DNA of 64,000 nucleotides from Polytrichum commune (lineage: Eukaryota > Streptophyta > Polytrichopsida > Polytrichales > Polytrichaceae). Below the pieces are notes generated by a model. The model was given only the letters and a program-made list of their open reading frames with translations. It did no database searches and had not been told where the DNA came from. Numbering within the stretch: position 1 is the first letter of the stretch; the number at the start of each line of letters is the position of its first letter. The DNA is taken from contig OX485807.1 in assembly GCA_950295325.1 (NCBI GenBank), positions 51,264,796 to 51,328,795 on the forward strand, in the 5' to 3' direction. The translations under genes and the position numbers were made by a program. Positions 44,584-57,726 of this stretch are shown in pieces.

Positions 44584-45005
44584 TGGCTATCCCAAGAGTG
44601 GGATGAGCCTTGTCACCAAGCCTTTGGGGGGCTTAAAAATCAAATTCTCTTCGCCGCCCGTGCTTAAGTTCGCGGACTTTGACAAACCTTTTGAGGTGCA
44701 TACGGGGGCGAATGACTTTGCCATTGGCGGATGGTTAACGTAAGATGGATGGCCAATGCATATGAGAGCGTTAAGCTCGATGGTTATCCGACTTTATCCG
44801 ACTTGTGGAAGAATTGGCTATCCCAAGAGTGGGATGAGCCTTGCCACCAAGTCTTTGGGGAGCTTGAGAGCAAGTGTTCTTAGACACCCGTGCTCAAGTT
44901 CGCGGAGCTTGACAAACCTTTTGAGGTGCATACGGGGGCGAGTAACTTTGCCAATGGTGGATTATGTGTAATTAGATGGCCATTGCATATGCGAGCATGA
45001 AGCTC
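44584..45005 (+). repeat. 229-231-bp tandem repeat, two copies, in element 3
   Basis: TGGCTATCCC starts at 44584 and 44815. Confidence 0.85.
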
Positions 45006-46790
45006 GATGGTTGTCAAAGAAGACAACCAACTCATGACAAAGAACTTCTTTGCCGTAGTGCATTGCTGGAAGATGTGGCGACACTATTTGGGGTCGCACA
45101 AAGCAAAGGTCTATGTGGACAATGTGTCCTAAAAGAATTTTGACATTCAAGCGCAAGTGAGCACCAAGTCATTGCGGTGGCATGATAGTTTGGCGCTTAT
45201 GAAGGTGGATTTGATCTACAAACCGGATCGTGGAAATGTGGTGCCGGATGCGCGAAGTAGACCGGAAGAGTTCCAAGCAATGAGAACCATCCAAACCTTG
45301 TGGCTAATGTGTGCCGGCGAAGGAAACTTGTGATGCAAGGTACGGGAGGGGTAAATTAACTACCCCGAGGCACAAATGCTTTTAGGTGAGCTTCGCAAGA
45401 GCAAGGTGCTCAAAGAGGTTAAGTTGGTGGACGGATTGTTCAAGTGCAAGCAAAGTTGGGTGTATGTGCCACAAGGCAAGTTGAGGCTATCGGTTTTGAA
45501 GGAGGAATATGATAGTCCTATTCCCGGCCATAAAGGAGGAAGAAACAACCGCCATAGAATGGTGTCAAAGAGATACCGTTGGCGGTGCATAAAGGAGGAT
45601 ATAGCCCACTTTGTGAAGGCGTGAATAAAGTGCCAAGTGAACCGAGCCTCTTACCAAAAGCAAGGCGGTTTCTTGCAACCGTTGCCTATCCCGCCGGGGC
45701 CATGACATAGTATGTGCATGGACTTGATCATAAGTTTGCCGGAGTCACATGGGTATGATGCCATCTTGTTGATGGTAGAGCGGTTTGCCAAGTTGGCACA
45801 CATGGTGCCGATTGTGGGAACCGCCACCGCGTTGGAGACCGCATAGCCTTTTCTCAAAGGATGGTTGAGGCACCACGGGTTGCCAAGAGTGATTGTGTGG
45901 GATCAAGATCCAAAGTTCACAAGTGCATTTTCAATGCATTTCTCTAAGGAGGTCGGAATGAAACTAAGGTTTAACACGGCCTTGCATTCCCAAATGAATG
46001 GGAAAGCAGAGCATGTGAATGGAGTCTTGAAGCAATACTTGAGGAACTTGGTGGGGGCGGACCAAGGAGATTGGGCGGACTATGTGGGTCGAGCGGAGTG
46101 TAATTGCAATGTAGCCACGCACTTGGCTACCAAGGGGTGGTCTTTCGTGGTGGCTTATGGAGTGGATGCGCTCCAACCTATTAACCTAGCTCTCGAGGGG
46201 GCACATTCAACACTAGAGTTCAACCAAGATGGTGAGGATTTGGCCAAGGATGCATGGTAAACAAGTCTTGGAGATGACCAAGTTGTTGGTGGAGAAAGCC
46301 CGAAGGTGCTACGGAGTGCAAATCAATGCCGGAAGACGCGAAGTGGAGAATGAGGTGGGCCAAAAGGTGTTGTTGAATGTAAACAACTTCACTTAGCCGA
46401 AAGGCCTCACTCCAAAGTTCATGTCCAAAATTGGAACTCCGCTTCCCGTTGTGGAACAAGTGTTCAAGGACATGTATAAGTTGGAATTACCGTTGGAGAT
46501 CAAAGTGCATCCGACATTTCATGTCCCATTCCTAAAGCCATTTAAGGACGACAGCTTGTGGCCCGATCACAAGCAAGTGATTAGGCCACCTCCCGACCTT
46601 GTGGACGTCATTTAGAACATGAGGTAGGAGGGCATCCTCAAGTGTAGGAAGCCCAAATGAAAAGGAAAGAAAATGTACAAAGGAGTACTTGGTGAAATGG
46701 TGAGGATACCATGAGAAAGAAGCCGTTTGGGTAGCGGCAAGAGACATGATGAACGGCAAGGAATTGGTAAAGCACTTTGAAGAAACTAAG

Positions 46791-47763
46791 TGTCGCAACC
46801 CTTGCTAGCCCCCCTTGACAATCTTGCCAATTTTCAATTCTAGCAAAGGTTACGAGCGCTAACCATTCGCATTCCGCCATGCTAATGATTAGCTCCTCCT
46901 ACCCCGGACCTTATAGTTCATAGGAGGGAACCAACCCTCCTACTTTGCTTCCGGGAGTCACCCCTTAATCGGTAACCCATTCCTAGATGTGGACTTCCAT
47001 CCATGGAAGTCCAATCCCATGTTGATCATCGCATTGCCGGAGCAACACTACAACAACCCGAAGCATACTAGGCAACTATGGCCTCACAATGGGCCAATGC
47101 CCACGGAGGCCTTGCCGTTCGGCCTCGGGTGGGTGAGGCCACACCACCTCACCCATATAAGCCTCTCGGACTTCACGGGGGGCCCCTACCCCACCGTCAA
47201 CCAACCTCTTGTCTCTCTACCAAGAGTTGGGGCCAAGTGGACATTTTCCTTTAGCTGCTGGGCCTAGAACCCCCCAGCACCTTCAGACCATCATAACTTC
47301 CTTGTATGATGACTGATAATAACAACCAACCACTCCATCTTCATCTACGCTTCACGTAGATGCCGATGGACTCCTCACTTGCCCCATTCGGGCAAGTCTT
47401 GAGGAAGTTATGCTTGTTTGAACCTTGGCAGTCCCGGGAATCACTCCCAGGCACTGCTGTACCAGGGCGCTGTCCCGGGACAGCGCCCCACTCAAATGGC
47501 CATAACTCCTAGCTCACACCTCCGATTGAGGTGTTCTTGAGCTTTCTAGAATCACCACGCCATGAGCTACGCATAACTCATGGCCTTACCCTTGTGCCTC
47601 CTAGTCTTTGTGAGTGGGAGGCGTTCCCAACGCCCGGGGCCCTCACCCACACTAGGATCACTTGGGCCCTCTCACCAACGGCGCCACAAGTCCCGGGTGT
47701 CACTCCGGGGTCCCCCTTGTGCCCATGGTGTTTTCGGCACTCCTCATGGAGAGGTGGGCGACA
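46791..47763 (-). repeat. 3' LTR of element D
   Basis: 973 bp with the family termini. The CCATGAGCTA stem carries one mismatch (TAACTCATGG), as in element F. Confidence 0.88.
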
Positions 47764-48692
47764 CTCACCCCCACCAAACGGAGTTGATGCCCTCATCGAC
47801 TATACTCGTAGTCGGCACACCAATTCTCAAGTTGCATCCTCTATGGTGCGGCATTGTGTTTACCTTAGGGCGCGACCCCCACAATGCATCTTCAAATTTG
47901 GCATAGTCCCAAAGGTGTCGTTCCTAGGTGGTCCATTAGTGACCTTGGATCTCTCCTCCAAGGACCTAACCTATACTAGACCCACCTACTTTGGGACTCA
48001 CTTGGGTTGCCCCTCCTTTGGGGCCTCCCCCGTTAGGCTCCGCTAGCCTAACATGACACATCTAGGCGAGACCTCAACGCTTCCACTAAGTTGTCTCGGT
48101 TGCAACTCCGAGATGGCTTTCCATTGTTAAGCCACGCCTCGATCGCACGGGGGTGATGCCAAGTCCCGCCCGACTCGGTTTCCACTTTGCTCTTTCGAGA
48201 CATGGGTTCATGACTCCCATGCGCCAACTCTCGTTAGCTCGCGGGTAGCACTTTTATGAGCACGCGCCATCACCTTGTCCACGCCCGGACAAACCCACAA
48301 CTAAGAAGTTTCTTGGTTTTATCCAAGGCCCCTCCAAGCATGGCCCCCAATTACTCGGCTTACCCAACCTAGTTTGGCATATCTATTCCCCCTCTTCCAT
48401 TAACCAAGCACAAGTACAAGACTAGGACCTCATCTCATACTTTCCTCTTTGGACCACTAAAGTTTGGATTTTATTCCCTCAAGCCAAAGAACAAGTTCAT
48501 GTTGTGGAGTAATTAGCCTCGAAGCGAAGTGTGCTACTAGCGTCTCTCCCCCACTAAAGGAGTTGATGTCCTCATCAATGCCTATGCTTCATTTTATTGG
48601 AATGTCTAGCCTTAGTTTCTTCAAAGTCCTTTACGAATTCCTTGGCGTTCATCATGTCTCTTGCCGCTACCCAAACGGCTTCTTTCTCATGG
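46791..48692 (-). mobile_element. Gypsy element D, A-type, 5' part missing
   Basis: Minus-oriented. The 3' LTR is 46791-47763 (TGTCGCAACCC to GGGCGACA), followed by the 3' non-coding region and the end of a degenerate pol that stops abruptly at 48692 against the LTR of element B. CTAAG lies left of it; no matching copy is visible. Confidence 0.85.
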
Positions 48693-49632
48693 TGTCGCGA
48701 CCCTTGCTAGTTTTTCTCCACTTAGCTCAATCGCTTTCCAACTCTAGCAAGTGTCCCGAGCGCTAACCTGCACATCCCACGCACATGCATGGTTAGCTTT
48801 CAAAACCGCGGACCTTCAATCCCATATTTGGTCACCAAACCCTCCTACACATGCATTCGGGACGCTTTCCCCTTAGTAGGTAACCCATCGCTAAGGTGGA
48901 CTTCCATCCATGGAAGTCCACTCCCTACTTGGTCATAGTGTTGCTAGGACAACACTACAACCACCCGGAGCACATTGCCAAGTATGCTCCGGGGGGGTCG
49001 GTCGGCAAAGCCGCCTCACCCATATAAGCCTCTAGGACTTTTGGCGGGGCCCCTCCCCCACCGTCAACATCCCTTTTGTCTCTCTACCAAGAGTTGGGGC
49101 CAAGTAGACATTTTCCCTTAGCCGCTGGGTCTAGAAGCCTCCCTGCAGCTTCAGACCTTCATAACTTCCACGTGCGGTCTCTGAATCTAACAACCAACCA
49201 CTCTATCGTCATCTACATTTCACGTAGATCCCTATGGACACCTCACTTGCCCTATTCGGGCAAGTATTGAGGAAGTTATGCCTGTTTAAACCTTTGCAGT
49301 CCCGGGAGCCACTCCCAGGCCCCTGCTGTTCCAGGGCGCTGTCCCGGGACAGCATCCCACTCAAAGTGCCATATCTCCTAGCTCACACCTCAGATTGAGG
49401 TGTTCTTTAGCATTCTAGAATCGGGACGCCATAAGCTACTCATAGCTTATGGCTTTACCCTCATGACTCCTAGTCTTTGTGGGTGGGAGGCGTTCTAAAC
49501 GCCCGGGGCCCTCACCCACATTAGGATCACTTGGTCCCTCTCACCAATGGCGTCACAAGTCCCGGGTGTCACTCCGGGGTCCCCCTTGTGCCCATGGTGT
49601 TGCGGGCACTCCTCATGGAGAGGTGCGCGACA
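48693..49632 (-). repeat. 3' LTR of element B (B-type)
   Basis: TGTCGCGACCC to GTGCGCGACA. It shares the tips, the TATA-like segment and the hairpin chain with A-type LTRs but differs in between. The stem CCATAAGCTA/TAGCTTATGG (49429-49452) shows a paired change relative to A-type CCATGAGCTA/TAGCTCATGG. Confidence 0.9.
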
Positions 49633-49644
49633 CTCACCCCCACC
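49633..49644 (-). promoter_or_regulatory. Polypurine tract of element B
   Basis: On the minus strand GGTGGGGGTGAG lies directly against the LTR. A second, AGTGGGGGAGAG, is at 50429-50440, about 20 bases after the pol stop. Confidence 0.75.
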
Positions 49645-50460
49645 AAATGGAGTCGATGCCCTCATCGACTATACTTATAGTCGGGCACACCAATTCTCAA
49701 GTTGCCATCCTCTCTTGGTGTGGCATTGTGTTTTCTTTAGGGCGCTACCCCCACAATGCATCTTCAAATTTGGCAAAGTCTCAAAGGTGTCGATCCTAGG
49801 TGGTCCGTTTAGGAAAACCCCGGACATCTTGTCCAAGGACCTAAACTACACTAGACTCACCTACTTTGAGACTTACTTGGGTGACCCTTCCTTTGGGGCC
49901 ACCCAAGTTAGGCTCCACTAGCCTAACTCTATCATTTTGACACAACTAGGTTGGACCTCAACGCTTCTACTAAGTTGCCTCGGTTGCCACTCCGAGATGG
50001 CTTTCCTTTGTTAAGCCACGTCTCGATCGCACGGGGGTGATGCCAAGTCCCGCCCGACTTGGCTCCCACTTTGCTCTTTCGAGACATGGGTTCATGACGC
50101 CCATGCGCCAACTCGCATTGGCTCGTGGGTTGCACTTTTATAAGCACGCGCCATCACCTTGCCCCCGCCCGGACAAGACCATGGCTAAGAGGTTTTTGGT
50201 TTTATCCAAGACCCCTCTAAGCCATGGTCCCCATTACTCGGCCTACCCAACCTAGTTTAGCATATATATTCCTCCCTCTTCCACTAACCAAGCACAAGTA
50301 CAAGACTAGGACCTCATCTTATACTTTTCTCTTTGCACCACTAAAGTTGAACTTTATTGCCTTAAGCGAAAATGAACAAGTACATAATGTGGAGGACATT
50401 GCCTCCAAGTTAAGGGTGCTACTAACATCTCTCCCCCACTAAAGGAGATTGATGTCCTCA
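49645..50460 (-). other. Long 3' non-coding region of element B
   Basis: About 820 bases lie between the pol stop and the 3' LTR. The segment is conserved in all A-type copies but has no frame I can support. It begins with a purine tract that looks like a former or secondary plus-strand primer. Confidence 0.6.
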
Positions 50461-53400
50461 TCAATGCCTACGTTTCCTTTTGTTGGACCCTCTAGCCCTA
50501 GTTTCTTCAAAGCGCTTCACTATCTCCTTGGCATTCACCATGTCCCTTGCCGCTACCCAAGTGGCTTCTTTCTCATGAAACCCCCGCCACTTCACCAAAT
50601 ACTCCTTTCCTTTTCGCTTGTGGTTCCTACACTTGAGGATGCCTTCTACCTCGTACTCCAAATGATCTCCTACAAGGTCGGGAGGTGGCCTAATCACTTG
50701 CTTACGATTAGGCCATAAGGTGTCTTCCTTGAACGGCTTTAATAGTGAGACATGGAATGTCGGATGCACTTTGATCTCGGGCGGCAACTCCAACTTATAA
50801 ACATCTTTGAAAACTCGTTCAACAATCGGAAACGGACCCGCAAATTTTGACATGAACTTTGGAGTGAGGCCTTCGGGCATTGTGAAGTTTTTCACATTCA
50901 ACAACACCTTTTGGCCCACCTCATACTCCACTTCGCGTCTTCCGGCATTGACTTGTTTTTCATAGCGTTTTTGGGCTTTCTCCAACAACAACTTGGTCTT
51001 CTCCAAAACTTGTTCACGCTTTTTGGCTAAGTCCTCACCATCTTGGTTGAACTCTAGTGTTGAATGTGCCCCCTCGAGAGCTAGGTCGGTAGGTTGGAGC
51101 GGATCCACTCCGTAAGCCACCTTAAACGGCGATTGCTTGGTCGCCGAGTGCGTAGCCGAATTGTAGCTAAACTCCGCGAGACCCACATAGTCCGCCCAAT
51201 CTCGTTGGTCCGCACTCACAAAGTTCCTCAAGTATTGGTTCAAGACTCCATTCACACGCTCCGTTTGGCCATCCGTTTGGGGATGGAAGGCCGTGCTAAA
51301 GGTTAGTTTTGTTCCAACCTTCCGAAAGAAATGCCTCCAAAATGCGCTTGTGAACTTTGGATCTCGATCCGAGACGATTACTCTCGGCAACCCGTGATGC
51401 CTCCACCATGCATTGAGAAAGAGCTTTGCGGTCTCCAACGCGGTTGCCGTTCCCACGGTCGGCACCATGTGTGCCAACTTACTAAACCGATCCACCATCA
51501 CGAAGATGGCATCATAACCTTGTGACTCCGGTAAACTCGTAATAAAGTCCATGGAAACGCTATGCCATGGCCCCGGCGGGATAGGCAACGGTTGCAATAA
51601 GCCGGCTTGCTTTTGATAAGAGGCTCGGTTTAATTGGCATTTGACACAAGTCTTCACAAAGTGGGCGATTTCTTCTTTCATGCGCGGCCAATAATACCTC
51701 CTTGACACCGCCGCTATGGTGGCTTTTTCTCCTCTATGGCCGGCGATGGGACTATCATGTTCCTCCTCCAAAACCAATAGCCTCAACTTGCCTTGTGGCA
51801 CATACACCCGACTTTGCTTATACTTGAGCAATCCGTCCACCAACTTGATCTCCTTAAGCGCCTTGCCTTTGCGAAGCTCGCCTAGAAACACTTGTGCTTC
51901 GGGATCGTTGACGTACCCCTCCCTTAACTTACGATGCAAGTCACATTCACCTTTGTACATTAGCCACAAGCTTTGACTTGTGCCCATTTCTTGGAACTCT
52001 TCACGTCTACTTAACGCGTCCGGCACCACATTATCACGGCCCGGTTTGTGGATCAACTCCACGTTCATAAGCGCCAAGGTATCGTGCCACCGCAATTGCT
52101 TGGCGCTCACTTGCGTTTGTGTCTCGAAATACTTCAACGACACGTTGTCCGTGTACACCTTGGTCTTGTGCAACCCCAAATAATGTTGCCACGTCTTCAA
52201 GCAATGTACTACGGCGAAGAGCTCCTTTTCATGAGTTGGCCATCGTCTTTGACAACCATCGAGTTTCTTGCTCTCATAAGCAATGGGCCGTCCATCTTGC
52301 ATCAACACTCCGCCAATTGCAAAATCGCTCGCATCCGTATGCACCTCAAAAGGCTTGTCAAACTCCGGGAACTTTAGTACGGGCGGCGAAGACAATTTGC
52401 TCTTGAGCTCCCAAAAAGCTTGGTGACAAGGTTCGTCCCATTCTTGGGATACCCCTTTCTTCAACAAGTCGGACAAAGGCCTAGCAACCTTAGAAAAATC
52501 TCGAATGAAGCGGCGGTAGTAATTGGCTAGGCCAAGGAACGACCTAAGCCCTTTTTGAGTCGATGGCCGCTTCCATTCTTGAATCGCCTTTACCTTCTTC
52601 ATGTCCGGCTTAATTCCATCCTTGGTCACTACATGGCCTAAGAACTCAATTTCATTTTGAGCAAAATCGCTCTTCTCCCCATTAGCATACAACTTGTTGT
52701 CCCTTAGTTTTCGAAGCACCACCTCAAGGTGCCGTGCATGCTCCTCCGCCGTCTTGGAATACACCAAGATGTCGTCGATATAGATTATTACGAAATCGTC
52801 GGTTTCCTCTCGAAAGATGGTATTCATAAGGGTTGTGAATGTCGAGGGCGCATTACACAACCCGAAAGGCATCACCAAAAACTCGTAAGACCCATACCTT
52901 GTGCGGCACGCCGTCTTTTCAACATCTTCATTCGCGATTCGAATTTGATAATACCCGGATTTTAAGTCAATACGACTAAAATACTTAGCTCCTGCCAATC
53001 GGTCGAAAAGATCATCAATCCGAGGTAGCGGGTAGTTGTTTTTGATAGTCACCTTATTCAAGGCCCTATAATCGATACACATGCGTAGCTTGCCATCTTT
53101 TTTATCCACAAAGAGCACCGGGGCCCCATATGGTGATTTACTCGGCCTAATGTAACCTCTTGATAGCAAGTCATTGAGTTGCTTCTTCAATTCTAGCAAC
53201 TCTTTTTGGTTCAATCGATAAGGTGCCTTGGACGGTGGCTCGGACCCCGGGATCACCTCGATCTTGTGATCGACTTCTCTCGTTGGCGGTAACTCTTGGG
53301 GCAACTCGTCGGCGAATACATCCTTGTACCTCCCTAATACATCGCGAATGTGCTTTGGAGGAGGCCCATCGGTTTTAGCCTCCTCGTGAGTTCTTTGGTG

Positions 53401-54912
53401 TTGCTCCATTCGGACCACCACAACCATTTGTACTTTGGACATTCGGTCTATCAAGACCAAATTCAACTTGCCTCCTCCCGCCATAGGAGTCCTCGTCAAC
53501 TTTAAAGTCATTTCCTTGCCATTACGACAAACTACAAGCCGCACCGGCTTGCGCCTCACATCCACCGTGTGAGTCTCGAAGAAGGTGTCCCCCAAAATGA
53601 GGTCCACCTCATCCATTTCACAAAGTGTGAAATTCTCCTTAAACTCCAACGTCCCACACTTTAAGTTCACGTTCAACGCTACCTCCTTCGTCTCATGCGG
53701 CTCGCCCTTTGCGAACCGCTCGTTAATGGGCTTGCCCGCTCTACCCGTTGGCAAGCCCAATTCCTTCGCAAGTTTCGGGCTCATGAAGGAGTGCGTTGCC
53801 CCTGTATCAACCAAGCATGAGACATTCCGACCATTGATTTCGGCTTCAAGGAACAAAAGACTTGGCCTTGGCTTAAGGCTACTAGCCTTGGCCACAAAGC
53901 CACCTTCTAGCATTTGGTCGGCGGTACAACCACGATTTGTCTTGACACTCACCTTGTTGTCGGGGCACGCCGCTTGAAAATGACCAAGTTTGCCACATTT
54001 GTGGCACCGCTTGTCCTTCATGTCGCCTCCTTTAATTCCTACATTGGGTGGTTTTCCTCCTTGGTAGCCACCCTTGGTGGAATTTGTCCCGTCGGGTTGT
54101 CCTTTGAAATGGTTGGATGGCCCAAATTTCTTGCGCTCTTTGCCTCGAAACATATTTCGACTCGAGCCGCTTTGTTGTGCGGGGCCGTCGGCTTCAATTC
54201 TCTCCGCAATCTTAATGATCCCCGCCACGTCCTCGGGAAGCTTTGGAAACTTGAACAAGGCGTCTACCACCCACTTTTGTAAGCCACCTAAGAAAATGCA
54301 TCTCTTGGCAAATTCATCCATCTTAGGTGTAGCATTCATTTGGGCGTTAAAATCGCGCACATAGGCCTTAAGGGACCCCGTGTGCCTCATTTGCACCAAG
54401 TTCATTCCCTCCCGCAATTCTTGGTACTCCGGCGTGAACCTATCAACAAGCAATTCCTTGAAGCCGATCCAAGTCAAGTTTGCCACCAACTCGGGCTCTT
54501 GTTCTTTTTTGCTCGTCCACCATTGGAGCGCATGGTCTTTCAAAAAGGTCACCGCTATGGAGACCTTGTCGTCTTCATCGGGCCTTTGGACATCGTAGTA
54601 GTTGTCCATTTCCAATAAAAATTCTTTGACCTTTCTTGCCTTACCAAGCCCCGAAAAGGTACTTGGCATATTTACCTTGGCCAACTTCTTTGTTGAAGAA
54701 GAAGGCCTAGCCCCTTGCATCATAAGGAGCTCGATCATTTTGTCTTGGCGAGCTCTCTCGTCCTTGACACGCTTGAGCTCTTGATTCACGGAGTCCATGA
54801 ACTCAAGCATTTTGAGTTGAAATTTTAATCCAACATCACCACCTTCCAAGCTTTCGGGCGCATTTGGAAGTCTAGCCCCCGAATTTTCTTCGAGGTTTTC
54901 GGGACCCCTTTC
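50461..54912 (-). CDS. Chromovirus gag-pol polyprotein of element B (main part)
   Basis: With the first 56 codons (62158-61991) it forms one frame of about 1,539 residues. Order: gag with an LQWW motif near residue 190; zinc knuckle [14 protein letters not shown] near 358; protease [10 protein letters not shown] near 424; reverse transcriptase with YIDDILVY near 768; RNase H with [11 protein letters not shown] near 913; integrase with HHCC, then D, D, E in [16 protein letters not shown] and QTERVNG (about 1177, 1237, 1274); and a C-terminal chromodomain YEVEGILKC...YLVKWRGF (about 1472-1520) that keeps the aromatic Tyr, Trp and Phe positions able to bind methyl-lysine. All catalytic residues are present. 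The open frame extending above 54917 belongs to the LTR of element 4 and is not part of it. It would act in cytoplasmic particles and then the nucleus. Confidence 0.93.
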   Translation of the reverse strand, partial: ERGPENLEENSGARLPNAPESLEGGDVGLKFQLKMLEFMDSVNQELKRVKDERARQDKMIELLMMQGARPSSSTKKLAKVNMPSTFSGLGKARKVKEFLLEMDNYYDVQRPDEDDKVSIAVTFLKDHALQWWTSKKEQEPELVANLTWIGFKELLVDRFTPEYQELREGMNLVQMRHTGSLKAYVRDFNAQMNATPKMDEFAKRCIFLGGLQKWVVDALFKFPKLPEDVAGIIKIAERIEADGPAQQSGSSRNMFRGKERKKFGPSNHFKGQPDGTNSTKGGYQGGKPPNVGIKGGDMKDKRCHKCGKLGHFQAACPDNKVSVKTNRGCTADQMLEGGFVAKASSLKPRPSLLFLEAEINGRNVSCLVDTGATHSFMSPKLAKELGLPTGRAGKPINERFAKGEPHETKEVALNVNLKCGTLEFKENFTLCEMDEVDLILGDTFFETHTVDVRRKPVRLVVCRNGKEMTLKLTRTPMAGGGKLNLVLIDRMSKVQMVVVVRMEQHQRTHEEAKTDGPPPKHIRDVLGRYKDVFADELPQELPPTREVDHKIEVIPGSEPPSKAPYRLNQKELLELKKQLNDLLSRGYIRPSKSPYGAPVLFVDKKDGKLRMCIDYRALNKVTIKNNYPLPRIDDLFDRLAGAKYFSRIDLKSGYYQIRIANEDVEKTACRTRYGSYEFLVMPFGLCNAPSTFTTLMNTIFREETDDFVIIYIDDILVYSKTAEEHARHLEVVLRKLRDNKLYANGEKSDFAQNEIEFLGHVVTKDGIKPDMKKVKAIQEWKRPSTQKGLRSFLGLANYYRRFIRDFSKVARPLSDLLKKGVSQEWDEPCHQAFWELKSKLSSPPVLKFPEFDKPFEVHTDASDFAIGGVLMQDGRPIAYESKKLDGCQRRWPTHEKELFAVVHCLKTWQHYLGLHKTKVYTDNVSLKYFETQTQVSAKQLRWHDTLALMNVELIHKPGRDNVVPDALSRREEFQEMGTSQSLWLMYKGECDLHRKLREGYVNDPEAQVFLGELRKGKALKEIKLVDGLLKYKQSRVYVPQGKLRLLVLEEEHDSPIAGHRGEKATIAAVSRRYYWPRMKEEIAHFVKTCVKCQLNRASYQKQAGLLQPLPIPPGPWHSVSMDFITSLPESQGYDAIFVMVDRFSKLAHMVPTVGTATALETAKLFLNAWWRHHGLPRVIVSDRDPKFTSAFWRHFFRKVGTKLTFSTAFHPQTDGQTERVNGVLNQYLRNFVSADQRDWADYVGLAEFSYNSATHSATKQSPFKVAYGVDPLQPTDLALEGAHSTLEFNQDGEDLAKKREQVLEKTKLLLEKAQKRYEKQVNAGRREVEYEVGQKVLLNVKNFTMPEGLTPKFMSKFAGPFPIVERVFKDVYKLELPPEIKVHPTFHVSLLKPFKEDTLWPNRKQVIRPPPDLVGDHLEYEVEGILKCRNHKRKGKEYLVKWRGFHEKEATWVAARDMVNAKEIVKRFEETRARGSNKRKRRH

Positions 54913-54917
54913 TAGGG

Positions 54918-55890
54918 TGTCGCGCACCTCTCCATGAGGAGTGCCCGACACACCATGGGCACAAGGGGGACCCCGGAGTGACACCCGGGACTTGTGGCGC
55001 CGTTGGTGAGAGGGCCCAAGTGATCCTAGTGTGGGTGAGGGCCCCGGGCGTTGGGAACGCCTCCCACCCACGGAGAATAGGAGGCACAAGGGTAAGGCCA
55101 TGAGCTATGCGTAGCTCATGGCGTGGTGATTCTAGAATGCTCAAGAACACCTCAATCCGAGGTGTGAGCTAGGAGTTATGGCCATTTGAGTGGGGCGCTG
55201 TCCCGGGACAGCGCCCTGGTACAGCAGTGCCTGGGAGTGATTCCCGGGACTGCCAAGGTTCAAACAGGCATAACTTCCTTAGCACTTGCCCGAATGGGGC
55301 AAGTGAGGAGTCCATCGGCATCTACGTGAAGCGTAGATGAAGATGGAGTGGTTGGTTGCTGGAATCAGACATCATACAAGGAAGTTATGATGGTCTGAAG
55401 CTGCTGGGGGCTTCTAGGCCCAGCGGCTAAGGGAAAATGTCCACTTGGCCCCAACTCTTGGTAGAGAGACAAGAGGTTGGTTGACGGTGGGGTAGGGGCC
55501 CCGCGTGAAGTCCTAGAGGCTTATATGGGTGAGGTGGTGTGGCCTCACCCACCCGAGGCCGAACGGCAAGGCCTCCATGGGCTTTGGCCTATTGTGAGGC
55601 CATAGTTGCCGAGTATGCTTCGGGTTGTTGTAGTGTTGCTCCGGCAACGCGATGATCAACATAGGATTGGACTTCCATGGATGGAAGTCCACATTGCGGA
55701 AATGGGTTACCGATTAAGGGGTGAGTCCCGAAAGCAAAGTAGGAGGGTTGGTTCCTTCCTATGAACTATTGGTCCGGGGTAAGAGGAGCTATCCATTAGC
55801 ATGGCGGAATGCGAAGGGTTAGCGACTCGTAACCTTTGCTAGAATTGAAAATTAGCAAGATTATTAAGGGACCTAGCAAGGGTTGCGACA
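54918..55890 (+). repeat. 5' LTR of element 4
   Basis: TGTCGCGCACC to GTTGCGACA. Shares the subtype marks CGGAGAATAGG and CAATCCGAGG with its 3' LTR. Confidence 0.92.
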
Positions 55891-55892
55891 CG

Positions 55893-55904
55893 TGGTATCA
55901 GAGC
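55893..55904 (+). promoter_or_regulatory. Primer-binding site of element 4
   Basis: TGGTATCAGAGC, two bases after the LTR. Confidence 0.9.
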
Positions 55905-56571
55905 AGGGTTCCAATATTTGAGCTAGCACTTTGAGGTAGACATGGCTATCAAAAATACGGGTTGTGATGGTAAGCCCGGGGTTTCCAAAAGGTTGTGAGG
56001 CTCAAATTGGAACAAGGATCATGTGCAAATGGAATTTGACCATACCATTAGTTCTAACGACAATGGTGGGCATGATGGTGGATTGAGTAAGGAAAATGGT
56101 GGAGTCCTTTGAAAGGGCTCCCGCACACCTCAAAAAAGCATTTGGGGCCTAGAATACCAAATGCACCCAAAAACCTTGGAGGGTACTAATGTTGGATTGA
56201 AATTTCAATTCGAGATGCTTCGAAGGTTCGGATGTTGAAATGAACTTGATGCTAATGAGGCACCCGGGGCCTCTTAAGGCCTATGTGCGCTATTCAAACG
56301 CACAAATGAAGGATACACCTAAAACGGACGAGCTTTCTAAGAAATGCATCCTTTTAGGTGGGGTTTTAAAAGCGGGTGGTGGATGCCTTGTTTAAGTCCC
56401 CAAGGCTTCTTGAGGACATGGTGGGGATCATAAAGTTTGCAAGATCATTGAATCCGATGGTCCCAAAGAAAAGTTTGGCGGCACATCACCACAAATGGCT
56501 TTAGCCAAAGTTGGTCCCAAAGAAATGAGTGCAAATTGTTTGGTTCATTTTACTTAGGCAAAATATGTTGG

Positions 56572-56890
56572 TGCCGCTAACGGAATGTTGAAAGGTGGCT
56601 TTATGCTTCCAAGGCAAATCATACTCATGCCGCGGACGGAATGTTGGGAGGTGGGTTTGTCCTACCAAGGCAATTCATGTTCGTGCCGCGGACGGAGTGT
56701 GAGAAGGTGGCTTGGTGCTACCAAGGCAAAACATGTTTGTTTTGCGGACAAATTATTAGAAATTGGTTTTGTGGCACCAAATCAATTTGTCCCGCGGACG
56801 AAATGTTTAAAGTTGGCTTTGCGGACCAAGCCAAGCCAAGTTGCCGAAGACCAAATGTTGGACGATGGCTTTGTGGCCAAGGCTAGTAGC
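56572..56890 (+). repeat. 56-bp tandem repeat array in element 4
   Basis: About six units, very close to the array of element 1 except for the first unit, which reads TGCCGCTAAC as in element 2. Confidence 0.82.
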
Positions 56891-57726
56891 CTTAAGCCGA
56901 GGCCAAGTCTTTTGTACCTTGAGGCTCAAATGAATGGGAGGCTTGTCTCATGGGTTGACAAAGAGTTAAGGCATTCTTTCATGACCCCAAAGCTCACAAG
57001 GGAGTTGGGATTTGCCGATTGGTAGAGTGGTGAAGCCCACCAAGGTGCGGTTTGGAAAGGGCGAACCGCATGAGACAAAGGAGGCCGCGATGCATGTAAC
57101 CTTTCAATGTGGGACATTGAAATTTTGTCAAAATTTCACACCATGTGAAATAGATGAAATGCATGTCATTGTGAAGGCTGCCTTCTTTGAAACTCACATG
57201 ATATATGTGAGGTGCAAGCCGGTGTGCTTGCCGTGCATTATGATGTGTCATAATGGCAAAGAATTGAGGTTCAAATTGACAAGGACTCCTATGGTAGGAG
57301 GACCCAAGTTGAATTTGGTCTTAATGGACCAAATGAAATATGGTAAACATAATGGTCGTGGTTCAATTGAAGCAACTCCAAGGAACTCATGGGGAGGCTA
57401 GGAAAGATGGGCCTCCCCCAAACCATACTTGTAGGATGTTGGTGAGATACAAGGATGTATTCACCAATGTGTTGCTCAAAATGTTACCGCCAAGAAGTGA
57501 ATTGCAACTTTGCTCAAGAAGAAATTGAGTTCTTGAGGCATGTGGTGACAAAGGAAGTGGGTGGACAAACATGAAGAATTTCAAGGCAATCCAAGAGGAG
57601 AATTGGTCCTTGACTCAAAAAAAAAAAAAAAACTTAGGTCATTGGTTGGCCTAGCCAACTACTACCACCACTTCATTCTAGATTTGTTTTAAGGTTGCTA
57701 GGGCCTTACTCGACTTATTGAGGAAA

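Larger units (their letters stand above)
41877..46790 (+). mobile_element. Gypsy element 3, A-type, 3' end removed from view by element D
   Basis: The 5' LTR is 41877-42849. The flank TATCC is the presumed TSD; the partner is not in the window. The internal region runs to 46790 near the chromodomain, where minus element D was inserted (CTAAG at 46786-46790). It shares the family lesions. Confidence 0.87.
42864..46790 (+). pseudogene. Dead gag-pol of element 3
   Basis: Same remnants as element 1, including TAA in NVS-stop-KNF (45129 region), TAG after LETA (45844 region) and the extra chromodomain G (46626 region). The 56-bp array is at 43531-43795 and two 229-bp units start at 44584 and 44815. 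Confidence 0.85.

Noticed and set aside
48693-49632. Separate solo LTR at the left of element B
   Set aside because: It matches the right LTR almost fully in length and sequence and is joined to pol through a polypurine tract, so it is the 3' LTR of B.
54913-55101. Open frame extending the element B polyprotein upstream to 55101
   Set aside because: That part is the LTR of element 4 read backwards; the true gag start is at 62158 across the insertion.
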